Part shown: in pieces, positions 33,373 through 42,847 of the stretch
Position numbering within the stretch: position 1 is the first letter of the stretch
Layout of the letters: each line of letters begins with the position of its first letter
Assembly (NCBI RefSeq): GCF_020880695.1
Contig: NZ_JAJIWO010000001.1
Coordinates: forward strand, 1-64,000
DNA from: Mucilaginibacter sp. UR6-11
GTDB taxonomy: Bacteria > Bacteroidota > Bacteroidia > Sphingobacteriales > Sphingobacteriaceae
Length of the DNA: 64,000 bases
Direction of reading: 5' to 3'
Made by a program: the position numbers and the translations under genes
The notes under the pieces: model-generated
Database searches by the model: none
What the model was told of the DNA's origin: nothing
What the model saw: only the letters and a program-made list of their open reading frames with translations

Positions 33373-35300
33373 ACTGACGGCCTCAATAGCTTCGATATTT
33401 TTTTATATAACTGACCAGGCTGAAAAGGTTTGGACAGCACATCATTCATACCCGACGCCAATGCCTCCTGCTGTTCATGATCAAAAGTGGCCGCAGACAA
33501 TGAAATTATGGGTATGCTTCTTTTGGGCTCGGCAAAATCAACCCTTATTTTACGGGCAGTCTGATAGCCATTCATTTCAGGCATATGGGTATCCATTAAT
33601 ATCAGGTCGTATTCGTTATCTCTCAATTTATCAAGTGCCTTAATGCCGTTATTGACCATATCAACGTTCACTTTCCATTCGGTCAGTATTTTTGACAGCA
33701 TGAATTGATTAACCAAATTATCCTCGGCAACCAATATTTTAACATCGGTAAACGGCTCAGGCACGTTGTCAGGTCTTTTATTGCTTTCGTCTTTTGGTTT
33801 GGCTGCAATAGCATATGAGTTGGTAAAGCTAAAAACACTCCCCTTCCCTATCCTGCTGTCGACGGCTAATTCGCCGCCTTTCAGTTCTACTAATTTTTTA
33901 ACAATAGCAAGCCCAAGCCCTGTCCCCCCATATTTATTGGCGATGTCGTCATCAGCTTGTTCAAACGATTCAAAAATGTCCTTTAAACGATGTTTAGGTA
34001 TGCCTATACCTGTATCTTCTACTGTAAACTTCAGTTTTACTTTATCATTTTCTTTTTGTAATAAAGCAATGTTGAGTTTAACATGGCCCCGCTTGGTAAA
34101 CTTTATGGCATTACTCAATAAATTCATTAATATCTGGTTCAACCTTAGTGAGTCAAACATCAGATATTCCGGAATTTCAGGATCAACGTCTAAAAAGAAT
34201 TCAATATGCTCCTCGTCAGCCTTAAACTTAAGCAAACGATAAACGGCTTGCACAACGTCTGTAAGTTTATTGGACGATCTGATGATGCTGAATTTTCCGG
34301 CATCTATTTTTGAAATATCAAGCACATCATTAATCACACCAAGTAATGATTGCGACGAAACTTCCAATAAATCAAGCATATCGCTTTGCTGGTCGGTAAC
34401 TGTAGTTTTACGTAAAAGCGATGTAAGGCCAATAATACCGTTGATAGGTGTCCGCAACTCATGGCTCATATTGGCCAGAAAAGCTTCCTTGGCTTTTTTA
34501 CCGATCTCTGCTGCTTCTTTTGATTTAATAAGCTGGCTCTGATAACTTTTTTGCGGGGTAATGTCATTAATATTGAAAAATAACATCTTGTTCCGGTAAG
34601 CTACACGGCACTCTACAGAAATCGGAGTTTTAGAAAAAGTTACAAATTGAAAGCCCATTACCGCAAGGCTGAGATTCTCTTTAACTATACTTCCCAGTTT
34701 TTTGTGGAACGCCGGTTTATCATCCTTAACCACACGGTCAAGAATACTTTTACCGATTAGTTCTGCCTGCCTGAAACCCAATATGGTTTCGGCTGCAGGG
34801 TTGATACTTTTTATACGCAGGGTATCCGCGTCAACAACACAAATAATATCAGCCGAATTTTTTACCACCGTAGCAAAGTTTTCAAGCTCGTCATTTTTTT
34901 GCTTAACCTCTGCCTGCGCGCGGGCCAGTTGTATAAATGAATCAACTTTAGCTGAGGTGATATAGGGATCAAGCGGTTTGTAAAGGTAATCAACCGCGCC
35001 CACCCCGAGTCCTTTTACCGCATATTTGGTTTCCTTTGATATGGCGGTCACAAAAATCACCATTATGTCACAGGTCCGTGGATTTGATTTTAGCATTTCA
35101 ACAAACTCAAATCCATCCATCTCGGGCATCTGCACGTCAACAAGCGCTATCGAAATATTGTTCTCCCAGGCTATTTTAAGTCCTTCATTTGGCGATATCG
35201 TTGAAAAAAGTTTAATATCCTTCCGGTTTAACAGCGCCTCAAGCGCTACAATATTTTCGACACGGTCATCAACTATAAGGATATTAATGGGAACTAGCAT
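33369..35300 (-). CDS. Hybrid histidine kinase REC-PAS-HisKA-HATPase-REC
   Basis: 643 residues, no membrane segment. Order: receiver 1 (about 5-125, phospho-Asp in ALVDVQMPEMDG), PAS (about 140-255), a short coiled coil, HisKA with LANMSHELRTPINGI, HATPase (about 375-495, DTGIGIPKHR and GGTGLGLAI) and receiver 2 (about 520-640, LILMDTHMPEMNG). It is the last gene of a four-gene operon with the CHASE3 kinase, CheR and CheB, so it probably receives a signal from the membrane kinase through its first receiver. No output domain is fused; a DNA-binding partner would have to be elsewhere. Confidence 0.93.
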   Translation of the reverse strand: MLVPINILIVDDRVENIVALEALLNRKDIKLFSTISPNEGLKIAWENNISIALVDVQMPEMDGFEFVEMLKSNPRTCDIMVIFVTAISKETKYAVKGLGVGAVDYLYKPLDPYITSAKVDSFIQLARAQAEVKQKNDELENFATVVKNSADIICVVDADTLRIKSINPAAETILGFRQAELIGKSILDRVVKDDKPAFHKKLGSIVKENLSLAVMGFQFVTFSKTPISVECRVAYRNKMLFFNINDITPQKSYQSQLIKSKEAAEIGKKAKEAFLANMSHELRTPINGIIGLTSLLRKTTVTDQQSDMLDLLEVSSQSLLGVINDVLDISKIDAGKFSIIRSSNKLTDVVQAVYRLLKFKADEEHIEFFLDVDPEIPEYLMFDSLRLNQILMNLLSNAIKFTKRGHVKLNIALLQKENDKVKLKFTVEDTGIGIPKHRLKDIFESFEQADDDIANKYGGTGLGLAIVKKLVELKGGELAVDSRIGKGSVFSFTNSYAIAAKPKDESNKRPDNVPEPFTDVKILVAEDNLVNQFMLSKILTEWKVNVDMVNNGIKALDKLRDNEYDLILMDTHMPEMNGYQTARKIRVDFAEPKRSIPIISLSAATFDHEQQEALASGMNDVLSKPFQPGQLYKKISKLLRPSV

Positions 35301-35328
35301 TATAAAAAGTTTGGTTCAGCGCTAATAA

Positions 35329-35916
35329 TTATAATTGAAAAAGTTCTAAAATATCTTTGGCTGTTAAAATATACTCCGCGGCTTTCATATCAATAGCAGC
35401 CTGCGGCATTTCTGACATCTCAGCCTCAATCGGGTCCTGAACTATGGTTAATGCCCCGTTATTGCGTAATTTAAGCAATCCGGCAGCCCCGTCAGGATTA
35501 GCCCCAGAAAATAATACAGCGGTACATCTTTCATGATAAATATCAGAGGCACTCTCAAAAGCTACATCAATTGATGGTTTTGAATACCATACAGCGTCAG
35601 ATACATCCAAACTAAAAGATCGGTCTTTTTCAATAAGGGTATGATAATTGGCAGGTGCTATATAAATAGTGTTATTGTTTATCACATCCTTGTCACTAAC
35701 TTCCCTCAACAACATACGGCTGCTATCTGCAAACAGTTTTTCTATTTCGCTAAAAAAGTTTTTTTTCCGGTGGATGATTATCATTACCGCTTTATTTAAA
35801 TTAGCGGGGAATATTTTAACGGCATTATAAATGGGTTTGAATGAGCCCGCGGAGCCCCCTAATAACAACAGATCGGAGTTATGCCAGCGTTCAATTATTT
35901 TAGGATCAAGAGCCAA
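35329..35916 (-). CDS. cheB: Stand-alone CheB-type methylesterase domain
   Basis: 195 residues, only the catalytic domain of CheB without the usual N-terminal receiver. The Ser-His-Asp triad is visible as Ser22 in LGGSAGS, His49 in IIIHR and the Asp in FSGANPDGAAG. Classical CheB removes methyl groups from chemoreceptor Glu residues. No chemoreceptor, CheA or CheW is present, so its substrate is probably the neighbouring sensor kinases. It overlaps cheR by 11 bp. Confidence 0.9.
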   Translation of the reverse strand: MALDPKIIERWHNSDLLLLGGSAGSFKPIYNAVKIFPANLNKAVMIIIHRKKNFFSEIEKLFADSSRMLLREVSDKDVINNNTIYIAPANYHTLIEKDRSFSLDVSDAVWYSKPSIDVAFESASDIYHERCTAVLFSGANPDGAAGLLKLRNNGALTIVQDPIEAEMSEMPQAAIDMKAAEYILTAKDILELFQL

Positions 35917-36733
35917 TTTTCTGGTATATGTTTTCTTTCTGATTAATTACTTTAAATTTCGTTCTGAAATTATCAGACCGGATAGTTTCTTTGGCCCCCA
36001 GGCATAGAAAGCCCAACGGCGCCAGGCTTTTATAAAAAAGATCCAGTATCCGCTCCTGCAGTGCAATCTCAAAATAGATGAAAACGTTGCGGCAGCTTAT
36101 TAGCTGAAATTCATTAAACACGTTATCAGATACCAAATTGTGTACAGAAAACAAAGTGTTTTGTTTCAGCTCGCTGTGTATGGTGGCCGCATCATACAGT
36201 ATCGTAAAATGATCCGTTATTGATCCTTCAAGGCCGGCCATCTGGTAATTTTCGGCATAACTTTTTATTTTACGCAAGCTATAAATACCTTTTCTTGCCT
36301 CTTTAAGGCATTCGGTATTGATATCGGTGCCGTATATGAATGATTTTTTTCTTAATCCGGCGGTTTGCATTAATATTGCTAGCGAGTAGGCCTCCTCACC
36401 TGAAGCACAACCGGCACACCATATTTTAGTATGCTGATAAGAGGACAGATACGGGATAACCTGCTTATTAAATGCCTTATAAAAACTGGGGTCACGGAAC
36501 ATTTCCGTAACGTTAACCGTGATCTCTTCCAGAAACTGCTGAAAAAAGCCCGCGTCATTTACCAGGGTATGCTTAAGGTCATAAAACTGCATCCTTTTTA
36601 ACTGCATTATCCTGGTCATCCGCCTTTTTAACGATGCTTTTGTATAGCTGCCAAAATCAAAACCATATATCCTTTTTACGAGATCAATGATCTCTGTAAC
36701 TTGTGGCGTTGTTATGGTTTCGTCTGGCTGCAT
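35906..36733 (-). CDS. cheR: CheR-type protein-glutamate methyltransferase
   Basis: 275 residues. An N-terminal helical domain with RRMTRIMQLKRM precedes the conserved TVNVTEMFRD block (72-81) and the SAM-binding motif GCASGEEAYS (108-117); SCRNVFIYF and LGAKETI follow. It methylates Glu side chains using S-adenosylmethionine. It lacks the C-terminal TPR or pentapeptide tether. It starts 1 bp after the CHASE3 kinase stop and overlaps cheB, so translational coupling is expected. Confidence 0.93.
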   Translation of the reverse strand: MQPDETITTPQVTEIIDLVKRIYGFDFGSYTKASLKRRMTRIMQLKRMQFYDLKHTLVNDAGFFQQFLEEITVNVTEMFRDPSFYKAFNKQVIPYLSSYQHTKIWCAGCASGEEAYSLAILMQTAGLRKKSFIYGTDINTECLKEARKGIYSLRKIKSYAENYQMAGLEGSITDHFTILYDAATIHSELKQNTLFSVHNLVSDNVFNEFQLISCRNVFIYFEIALQERILDLFYKSLAPLGFLCLGAKETIRSDNFRTKFKVINQKENIYQKIGS

Positions 36734-36734
36734 A

Positions 36735-39700
36735 CTATTTGTCCAGCCATAATTGCATCAATGCTATTAAACGGTCCATATCAACCGGCTTGGTTATATA
36801 ATCATTAGCACCGGCTTCTATACATTTTTCGCGGTCGTCCTTCATGGCTTTTGCTGTTAAAGCTATAATAGGCAACCTTGACCATTTGTTTTGTTTACGA
36901 ATATATCGGGTTGCTTCATAGCCGTCCATCTTGGGCATCATGATATCCATTAATACAATATCAATGTCGGTCATTTGTTCCAGCTTGGCTATCGCTTCTT
37001 CGCCGTCGCCCGCTATTTCAACATTCATATCATAGCCCTGTAAGGCACTGCTTAAAGCAAAAATATTACGCATATCATCATCAACAATGAGCACTTTTTT
37101 GCCTTTTACGCCATCCTTGCCTGAAACAGCCGCGGCTTTGGCAGCTGCTGATCCGGCTTGTGGTGCCGTACTTATTTTATTTAAAAACAAATTCACTTCG
37201 TCTATTAATCTGTCTGATGATTTATTTGTTTTAACAACCATAGCATTGGCATATTTCATTAAACGGCTTACAGAGGTTTTATCCAGTTCCATAGCGGTAT
37301 TAATAATTACTGGTAATGACGAGAACCTCTCAACTGCTTTAATTTTATCCAGTAAATCCAATCCTGAAATATCGGGCAGGTTAAGGTCCAGTATAACGCA
37401 TTGGTATTCGTTTTCATGCAACATCCTGAACGCCGACTCGCCATCAAACGCCTGATCAACCGTAATACCGTTAGCCTGCATCATTTCTTTCAGGGCCTGG
37501 CTCTGCGCCATGTGATCTTCAACAAGTAATATTTGTTTAAACCGGGTACCGGTATTGATCATTATATCGCCAAAAAGCTTATCAAGGACACCGGCGTCAA
37601 TAGGCTTTTTAAGGAAGCTGATTGCCCCCTCTTTACGCACACGGGTTGCGGCGGCATCTCCTGCGGACATCAAATGCACCGGTATATCTGATGTTTCCTC
37701 GTCTTGCTTCAACTCCTTTAATATTTGCCAGCCATCTTTACCCGGCAGCATAATATCCAGTATTACTGCATCGGGTTGTTTTTCTTTAATAACCTGGACG
37801 GCGGTAGTACCCTCATTGACAACAACCGACTGGTATCCATGATCTCGCGAGTAATCCTGCAATATACTGGCGAAGTTTTTATCGTCTTCAACAATAACCA
37901 CCAGCGGCTCACGGCCTTCCTGCCTTGCGGGTTTTACCAAAGGCGTCAAAAATTCTCTGACCGGAGCAAAGGTTTCAACAGTTTGCACGCTATCTTCCTC
38001 AGTAACAACTGCTGCTTTAGCCTGTACCGGGATGGTTAATATAAACTCACTGCCTTCGCCCGGCTTGCTGTGTAAAGTTATCGTACCGCCCAGCAAGGCT
38101 GTCAGCTCACGGCTGATTGAAAGCCCCAGCCCGGTACCGCCGTATTTGCGACTGGTTGAACCATCGGCCTGCTGAAACGCTTCAAATATTATTTTTTGTT
38201 TGGCCGGCGGGATACCTATACCGGTATCTTTTATAGAGAAACTAATGGTTTGCGGTAATTTACCGGCGTCAACGTCAATGGCTATTGCTCCGTTTTCGGG
38301 CGTAAACTTAAATGCGTTCGACAATAGATTTTTTATTACCTGTTCTACCCGTACCTTGTCTGTAAATACCGTTGGTGCTACATTTTTTACGCTGGTAGTG
38401 AACTTTATCCGCTTGTTGGATGCCAACTCTGCGAATAACATTTCCATATCCGACAGGATATCTGAAATCTTAATATCCTCGTTCTGCATATCCAGTTTAC
38501 CCGATTCAATTTTTGAAAGGTCAAGGATATCATTGATCAGCGTCAGCAGGTCATTTCCTGCATTAAATATCACACTGGCGTATTTAATCTGATCGTCTGA
38601 TAAATTAGCCGGTTTATTGTCTTTTAATATACGGGCCAGCACGAGTATACTATTAAGCGGCGTGCGCAGTTCATGGCTCATGTTAGCCAAAAATTCAGAC
38701 TTGTATTTACCGGTAGTTTCCAGTTCTTCAACCTTAACGTTAATAGCGGCACGGGCTTCTTCAATAGCCTGATTTTTCTCTTCAAGCAAGCTTGCTTTTT
38801 CCTCCAACTCGGCATTTATAGTGCGCAGTTCTTCCTGTTGCACCCTAAGCTCCTCTTCTGATGCTTCCAACATTTCTGTTTTATTCATCAGCTCCTCATT
38901 GGTGACACGCATTTCTTCCTGTTGCGCTGCCAGTTCCTCGGCCTGCTGTTGTGTTTCTTCAAACAGATCATGCATAATAGTGCGGGCCTGAGCAGTATTG
39001 ACAGCTATGCCGACGTCATTTGCGATAGCCTTAAAATATTGTTTGTTATAATCTTTTAACTCGCCGGTAAAAGCTATCTCTAAAACACCTTTCAGCTTTT
39101 TGTCAAAGAAGAACGGCAAAACATAAGTCTCAACCGCATTGTCAAGCACCACAGATGATTGCAGGTCAAGTTTATCGTTTAATTTTCCTTTGACAACGGC
39201 CCCTTTCCCGGTCCGGGCGACCTCGCCTATCCAGCCCTCGCCCAAGGCTACTGTTTGCTTTATGCTGTTAAGATTTGAAAATGCATAAGCTGCATATAGG
39301 TCTAAACGCGTTTCCTGTTCATTGTATAAATAAATTGTGCCCGTTACCGCTTGGGTGTACTCACAAATTTCGGCCAGTACGTTTTCTGACAGTTCCTTCT
39401 CGCTTTGCTGGCCCTGCATCTTTTCATTAAGAGAACCGGCACCGGTAAGCAACCAGTTTTTGGCTTCATTCTCGCCCAATACTTTCTCAAGTTCAATATT
39501 GGTGATTTTAATTTCCTCCTCTATTTTTTTCTGTGCGGCAAAGGTGCGTTCTATATAATAAAAAAGGAAAAGGATAATCACCAGGAATATCAGGGAACCA
39601 ACCACAATAAACGTTATGGCATTGGTAGACGCTACTTTTGAACTTGCTTTACGGGCAGCAAGTAATTCATTCTCAGTATCAATTACATGACCAACAATTT

Positions 39701-40166
39701 TCCGGATACCATCCATATTTTGCTTGCCGTTAACAAACATATCATGCTGAACCATAAAGTCCAATCCTTTGCTGTCGCGTGTTTCTATATTTTCTTTCAG
39801 AATATTTAGCTGGTCATTAACCATGGCAGCTAAAGTATCTAACCTGGCAACCTGTGCCGGGTTATCAGAGATTAGTCCTCTTAAATCTTCTAAATCAGAA
39901 TTAATTACCGGCAATGCGTTTTTATAAGGATCAAGAAATTCCTTTTTAGCGGTGGCGCCATAGCCACGCATACCGGTTTCTGCATCAATCAATTGTTGAA
40001 GCAGATTAGTTGATGTCTTGATCACCTTTTGGGTATGATCAACCATCAGGGTATCATTTTCTAACTGATCAATACTTTTGTAAGATAGTATTCCGACGAT
40101 AAAAACAAGCAATATAGACACGGCGAAACCCGCTAAAACCTGGTTTCGAAAAGATAGTTTAAGCAT
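36735..40166 (-). CDS. CHASE3-GAF hybrid histidine kinase with three receivers
   Basis: 1143 residues. Two membrane helices (about 10-30 and 183-205) bracket a CHASE3 extracytoplasmic sensor (DAETGMRGYGATAKKEFLDP). Then GAF (about 255-400), a long coiled coil with repeated QQEEMRVTNEEL-type units (about 405-480), HisKA (LANMSHELRTPLNSI), HATPase (DTGIGIPPAKQ, GGTGLGLSI) and three receivers with phospho-Asp in VILDIMLPGKDG, VILDLNLPDISG and VLMDIMMPKMDG. It heads the operon with cheR and cheB, whose likely methylation targets are Glu residues in its coiled coil. No -7 box is obvious upstream. Confidence 0.94.
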   Translation of the reverse strand: MLKLSFRNQVLAGFAVSILLVFIVGILSYKSIDQLENDTLMVDHTQKVIKTSTNLLQQLIDAETGMRGYGATAKKEFLDPYKNALPVINSDLEDLRGLISDNPAQVARLDTLAAMVNDQLNILKENIETRDSKGLDFMVQHDMFVNGKQNMDGIRKIVGHVIDTENELLAARKASSKVASTNAITFIVVGSLIFLVIILFLFYYIERTFAAQKKIEEEIKITNIELEKVLGENEAKNWLLTGAGSLNEKMQGQQSEKELSENVLAEICEYTQAVTGTIYLYNEQETRLDLYAAYAFSNLNSIKQTVALGEGWIGEVARTGKGAVVKGKLNDKLDLQSSVVLDNAVETYVLPFFFDKKLKGVLEIAFTGELKDYNKQYFKAIANDVGIAVNTAQARTIMHDLFEETQQQAEELAAQQEEMRVTNEELMNKTEMLEASEEELRVQQEELRTINAELEEKASLLEEKNQAIEEARAAINVKVEELETTGKYKSEFLANMSHELRTPLNSILVLARILKDNKPANLSDDQIKYASVIFNAGNDLLTLINDILDLSKIESGKLDMQNEDIKISDILSDMEMLFAELASNKRIKFTTSVKNVAPTVFTDKVRVEQVIKNLLSNAFKFTPENGAIAIDVDAGKLPQTISFSIKDTGIGIPPAKQKIIFEAFQQADGSTSRKYGGTGLGLSISRELTALLGGTITLHSKPGEGSEFILTIPVQAKAAVVTEEDSVQTVETFAPVREFLTPLVKPARQEGREPLVVIVEDDKNFASILQDYSRDHGYQSVVVNEGTTAVQVIKEKQPDAVILDIMLPGKDGWQILKELKQDEETSDIPVHLMSAGDAAATRVRKEGAISFLKKPIDAGVLDKLFGDIMINTGTRFKQILLVEDHMAQSQALKEMMQANGITVDQAFDGESAFRMLHENEYQCVILDLNLPDISGLDLLDKIKAVERFSSLPVIINTAMELDKTSVSRLMKYANAMVVKTNKSSDRLIDEVNLFLNKISTAPQAGSAAAKAAAVSGKDGVKGKKVLIVDDDMRNIFALSSALQGYDMNVEIAGDGEEAIAKLEQMTDIDIVLMDIMMPKMDGYEATRYIRKQNKWSRLPIIALTAKAMKDDREKCIEAGANDYITKPVDMDRLIALMQLWLDK

Positions 40167-40271
40167 TCTAGATAGTTTGGTGTTGCAAATATGTAAAAAA
40201 ACTTCTTTTTGGTTTTGATGCCGGGTAATTAACAGATGTTTTTACTAATTGTTGCAACATATTTCTTATAG

Positions 40272-40679
40272 CTAACGGGAATACCGGGATGTTTTAAACA
40301 TTGAACCCGCGAGTGCGGTTAGCGGGCCGGCAGCTAACAAATACCATCCCCATTTAAATTTTATCTGGCTTGACAAAAACCCGGCAATCGATTTAAACGG
40401 GATAAAGCTAAAACTGGTATGCACTTTTAAGTAGGCCGCCACAAACAACACCAATACTAAGAGTAAAGACAACCATGCCGTAAGGCGCACCAATTTTATG
40501 CGGGTTAAGATGACCCCTAATATGCCTACCACCGATACCAGCAATATTACCATACCATACGGGCGGTTAAGATCATATACATCCATATTAAATAAATGGA
40601 AAGGACGCAGTAAAGGGCACCAGGTGCCGGCCATTAACAGTACGAATCCGACAAATGATACTAATGACGGTAATCTCAT
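40272..40679 (-). CDS. Small four-helix membrane protein of unknown function
   Basis: 135 residues with four hydrophobic segments (about 5-22, 40-60, 68-86 and 110-128), so an integral inner-membrane protein. The N-terminal half has Trp-Cys-Pro and a DLNRPYG loop. No family is recognised. It lies 8 bp after gldC and is the last gene of the helicase-gldC operon. Confidence 0.75.
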   Translation of the reverse strand: MRLPSLVSFVGFVLLMAGTWCPLLRPFHLFNMDVYDLNRPYGMVILLVSVVGILGVILTRIKLVRLTAWLSLLLVLVLFVAAYLKVHTSFSFIPFKSIAGFLSSQIKFKWGWYLLAAGPLTALAGSMFKTSRYSR

Positions 40680-40687
40680 GGCAGGTA

Positions 40688-41017
40688 TTATTTAGATATT
40701 TCCATTTTCTCGGCGAAGTGAGCGCAGTAGTCGCGCAGGTCTTCAATGATATTGGTTTCGCCGGTTGCCCTTAAAAAACTATCGCCCATCGTCATTAAGG
40801 TTTGGTAAAAAAAGACCTTCATTTCATCAACAGGCATGTCTTTTGTCCAAAGGTCAATACGCAGGGCATTTTTATAATTCTGATCCCAAAGCGACAGCAT
40901 AATTGATTTCACTGGCACGGCCTCTTTATTTGTTGAGTCGGTTGATTCCCATAAAATATTTTCAGGAACATTATTGTCATCAAGTTCTACAGTAACTTTA
41001 ATTTCGGCAGTTTTCAT
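40688..41017 (-). CDS. gldC: Gliding motility protein GldC
   Basis: 109 residues, the full GldC length, with VTVELDDNNVPENILWESTD and DQNYKNALRIDLWTKDMPVDEM typical of the family. GldC is a small cytoplasmic protein found across Bacteroidota, including non-gliding members, and its biochemical role is not settled. Here it is between a small membrane protein and another in an operon led by a DEAD-box helicase. Confidence 0.93.
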   Translation of the reverse strand: MKTAEIKVTVELDDNNVPENILWESTDSTNKEAVPVKSIMLSLWDQNYKNALRIDLWTKDMPVDEMKVFFYQTLMTMGDSFLRATGETNIIEDLRDYCAHFAEKMEISK

Positions 41018-41092
41018 TTAAGTTATTTGATTTTTATAAGGTGATGAAGGCATCAGGACCGCGTTGTTTTAGCCCTGATAATCATTCAGTAA

Positions 41093-41359
41093 TTATTTAA
41101 CAAGTAAAAATATTATAGTGGCCAAAGTTATAAAGCTTAGCTCTATCAGCCATAATTTTTTAAGCCCGGGGAAGAAATTGCGGAACATTATATCCATAAA
41201 TGACACTACAAAAGCAAACAGCAAAAATATCAGGCTTATGGCGCCGCCCAAATGCGGAAATTTCATGCCGGTTACAGCCGCCCCGTTTATCCAGACGTAA
41301 ACAGACAGGAGCAGGAAAAATGCAGTGGCAAAGTTTAAAGGTGTTATTCTGATCTTCAT
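41093..41359 (-). CDS. Small membrane protein of unknown function
   Basis: 88 residues with three hydrophobic segments (about 10-27, 37-57 and 69-87). No catalytic motif is visible. It follows the DEAD-box helicase by 3 bp and precedes gldC by 75 bp, so it belongs to the same operon. Paralogy to other short Bacteroidota membrane proteins is possible but not testable here. Confidence 0.75.
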   Translation of the reverse strand: MKIRITPLNFATAFFLLLSVYVWINGAAVTGMKFPHLGGAISLIFLLFAFVVSFMDIMFRNFFPGLKKLWLIELSFITLATIIFLLVK

Positions 41360-41362
41360 TTA

Positions 41363-42709
41363 CTAATGCTTCTTTTTAAAATTCTTTGGCTTACCTTTTT
41401 TTGGCGGGCCGCCGGCGCCGGTGCGTTTGGCTTTTTCGGCATCAAATTTCTTGCGCTGGTTCATTGTTTTCTTTTCGTGGAAGGCTCCTTTAAAATCAGG
41501 ATCCTCTTTACGTTTCTGCAGATCTATTTCACGGTTCTGATCCTGGCGCTCCTCGTAAGGCGTTTCCTCAATAAAAACTTCGGGTGGCATGGGTTCAACC
41601 GGGATAGTTTGCTTAATCAGCTTTTGGATCTTGCCTACATAATATTCTTCGGTAGGGTTACAAAATGTTATGGCAACGCCCGATTGAAGGGCCCTGCCCG
41701 TACGGCCGATACGATGTACATAATCTTCAAATACCACCGGCACGTCAAAGTTTATCACGTGGCTCACATCGCTCACATCAATCCCGCGCGAAGCTACGTC
41801 TGTGGCTACCAGTATCTTCACTTCATCGTTCTTAAATGCGTTCATGGAGTTAATACGGGTATTTTGCCCTTTGTTGGCATGCAGCACTCTTACCTGTCCT
41901 TCGCCATACTTACGCAGCAGGAATTTATATACATCCTCTGCAACTGTACGGGTCTTGCAGAAAACCATCAGCTTGGTAATATCGCTTTCGTCTTTCAGCA
42001 ACTCACGCAGCAGGTTGATCTTGGTTTTCATGTTAGGCACATGATACAGCTTTTGTATAACTGTTTCGGCCGGCGTAGCCTGCGGACTAACCTCGATAAC
42101 TGTAGGAAACTCCAGGAAATTACCTGACAACTCCTGTATTTTATCAGACATCGTAGCCGAGAACAAAAGGTTTTGCCGCTTTACCGGCACAACTTCCAAT
42201 ATGCGATTTATCTGGGGCATAAAGCCCATATCCATCATTTTATCAGCTTCATCCAGCACTAAAACCTGCAGGGTTTTGGTTACGATGTGTCCGGCCAGGT
42301 AAATATCCATAAAACGGCCGGGGGTAGCAACAATGATATCAACCCCTTTATTAATAAGCTCTATCTGAGTTTTTGGGCCCAGGCCGCCGTATACAGATAC
42401 AACACGCAGGTCGGTATATTTGGCATATTGCTTCACATTTTCTTCAATCTGCATAGCCAGCTCACGTGTCGGGGCAATAATAAGCGCACGGGCATGGTCG
42501 CCCTGGGCATATTTAAGGCGCATTACTATAGGCAATACATACGCAGCGGTTTTACCGGTACCTGTTTGGGCTATGCCCATAACATCCTGCCCGTTCAATA
42601 TAGGCGGCATAGCCTTTTGCTGTACGGGCGTAGGCTCGGTGTAACCAGCATCGGCAATGGCATTTAAAATTTGCCGGTTAAAATTAAAATCCTCGAAAGT
42701 TATTGCCAT
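41363..42709 (-). CDS. DEAD-box ATP-dependent RNA helicase
   Basis: 448 residues. Motifs in order: Q motif PTPVQQKAMP, I AQTGTGKT, Ia PTRELAMQ, II VLDEADKMMD, III LLFSATM, V DVASRGIDV and VI HRIGRTGR. A basic tail (QRKKFDAEKAKRTGAGGPPKKGKPKNFKKKH in composition, rich in Lys) suits RNA binding, as in RhlE-like members. It unwinds RNA duplexes in ribosome assembly or decay. A -7 box ends 4 nt before the start codon, so the mRNA seems leaderless. It leads an operon with gldC. Confidence 0.93.
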   Translation of the reverse strand: MAITFEDFNFNRQILNAIADAGYTEPTPVQQKAMPPILNGQDVMGIAQTGTGKTAAYVLPIVMRLKYAQGDHARALIIAPTRELAMQIEENVKQYAKYTDLRVVSVYGGLGPKTQIELINKGVDIIVATPGRFMDIYLAGHIVTKTLQVLVLDEADKMMDMGFMPQINRILEVVPVKRQNLLFSATMSDKIQELSGNFLEFPTVIEVSPQATPAETVIQKLYHVPNMKTKINLLRELLKDESDITKLMVFCKTRTVAEDVYKFLLRKYGEGQVRVLHANKGQNTRINSMNAFKNDEVKILVATDVASRGIDVSDVSHVINFDVPVVFEDYVHRIGRTGRALQSGVAITFCNPTEEYYVGKIQKLIKQTIPVEPMPPEVFIEETPYEERQDQNREIDLQKRKEDPDFKGAFHEKKTMNQRKKFDAEKAKRTGAGGPPKKGKPKNFKKKH

Positions 42710-42713
42710 GGCA

Positions 42714-42721
42714 CAAAGATA
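42714..42721 (-). promoter_or_regulatory. -7 box (TATCTTTG) four bases before the helicase start
   Basis: An exact TAnnTTTG on the minus strand ending 4 nt before ATG 42709. The helicase N-terminus (MAITFEDFNF) is conserved, so the start is secure and the transcript must be leaderless or nearly so. Confidence 0.5.
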
Positions 42722-42847
42722 GTTTTCTTTGCGGTGAAAGGCGAAAGGTAAAAGCCTAAAGGTTTTAACGCGAAGATTCCACTTTCTAAAAATTAAAATC
42801 TTTAGATCGCCCGCCTGCCATCTTAATTAATTCTTTAATTTTAGCCG

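Noticed and set aside
33766..34242. 158-residue plus-strand reading frame
   Set aside because: Antisense to the HATPase region of the hybrid kinase.
41366..42127. 253-residue plus-strand reading frame
   Set aside because: Complementary to the DEAD-box helicase, whose motifs are complete. The product has no coherent domain.
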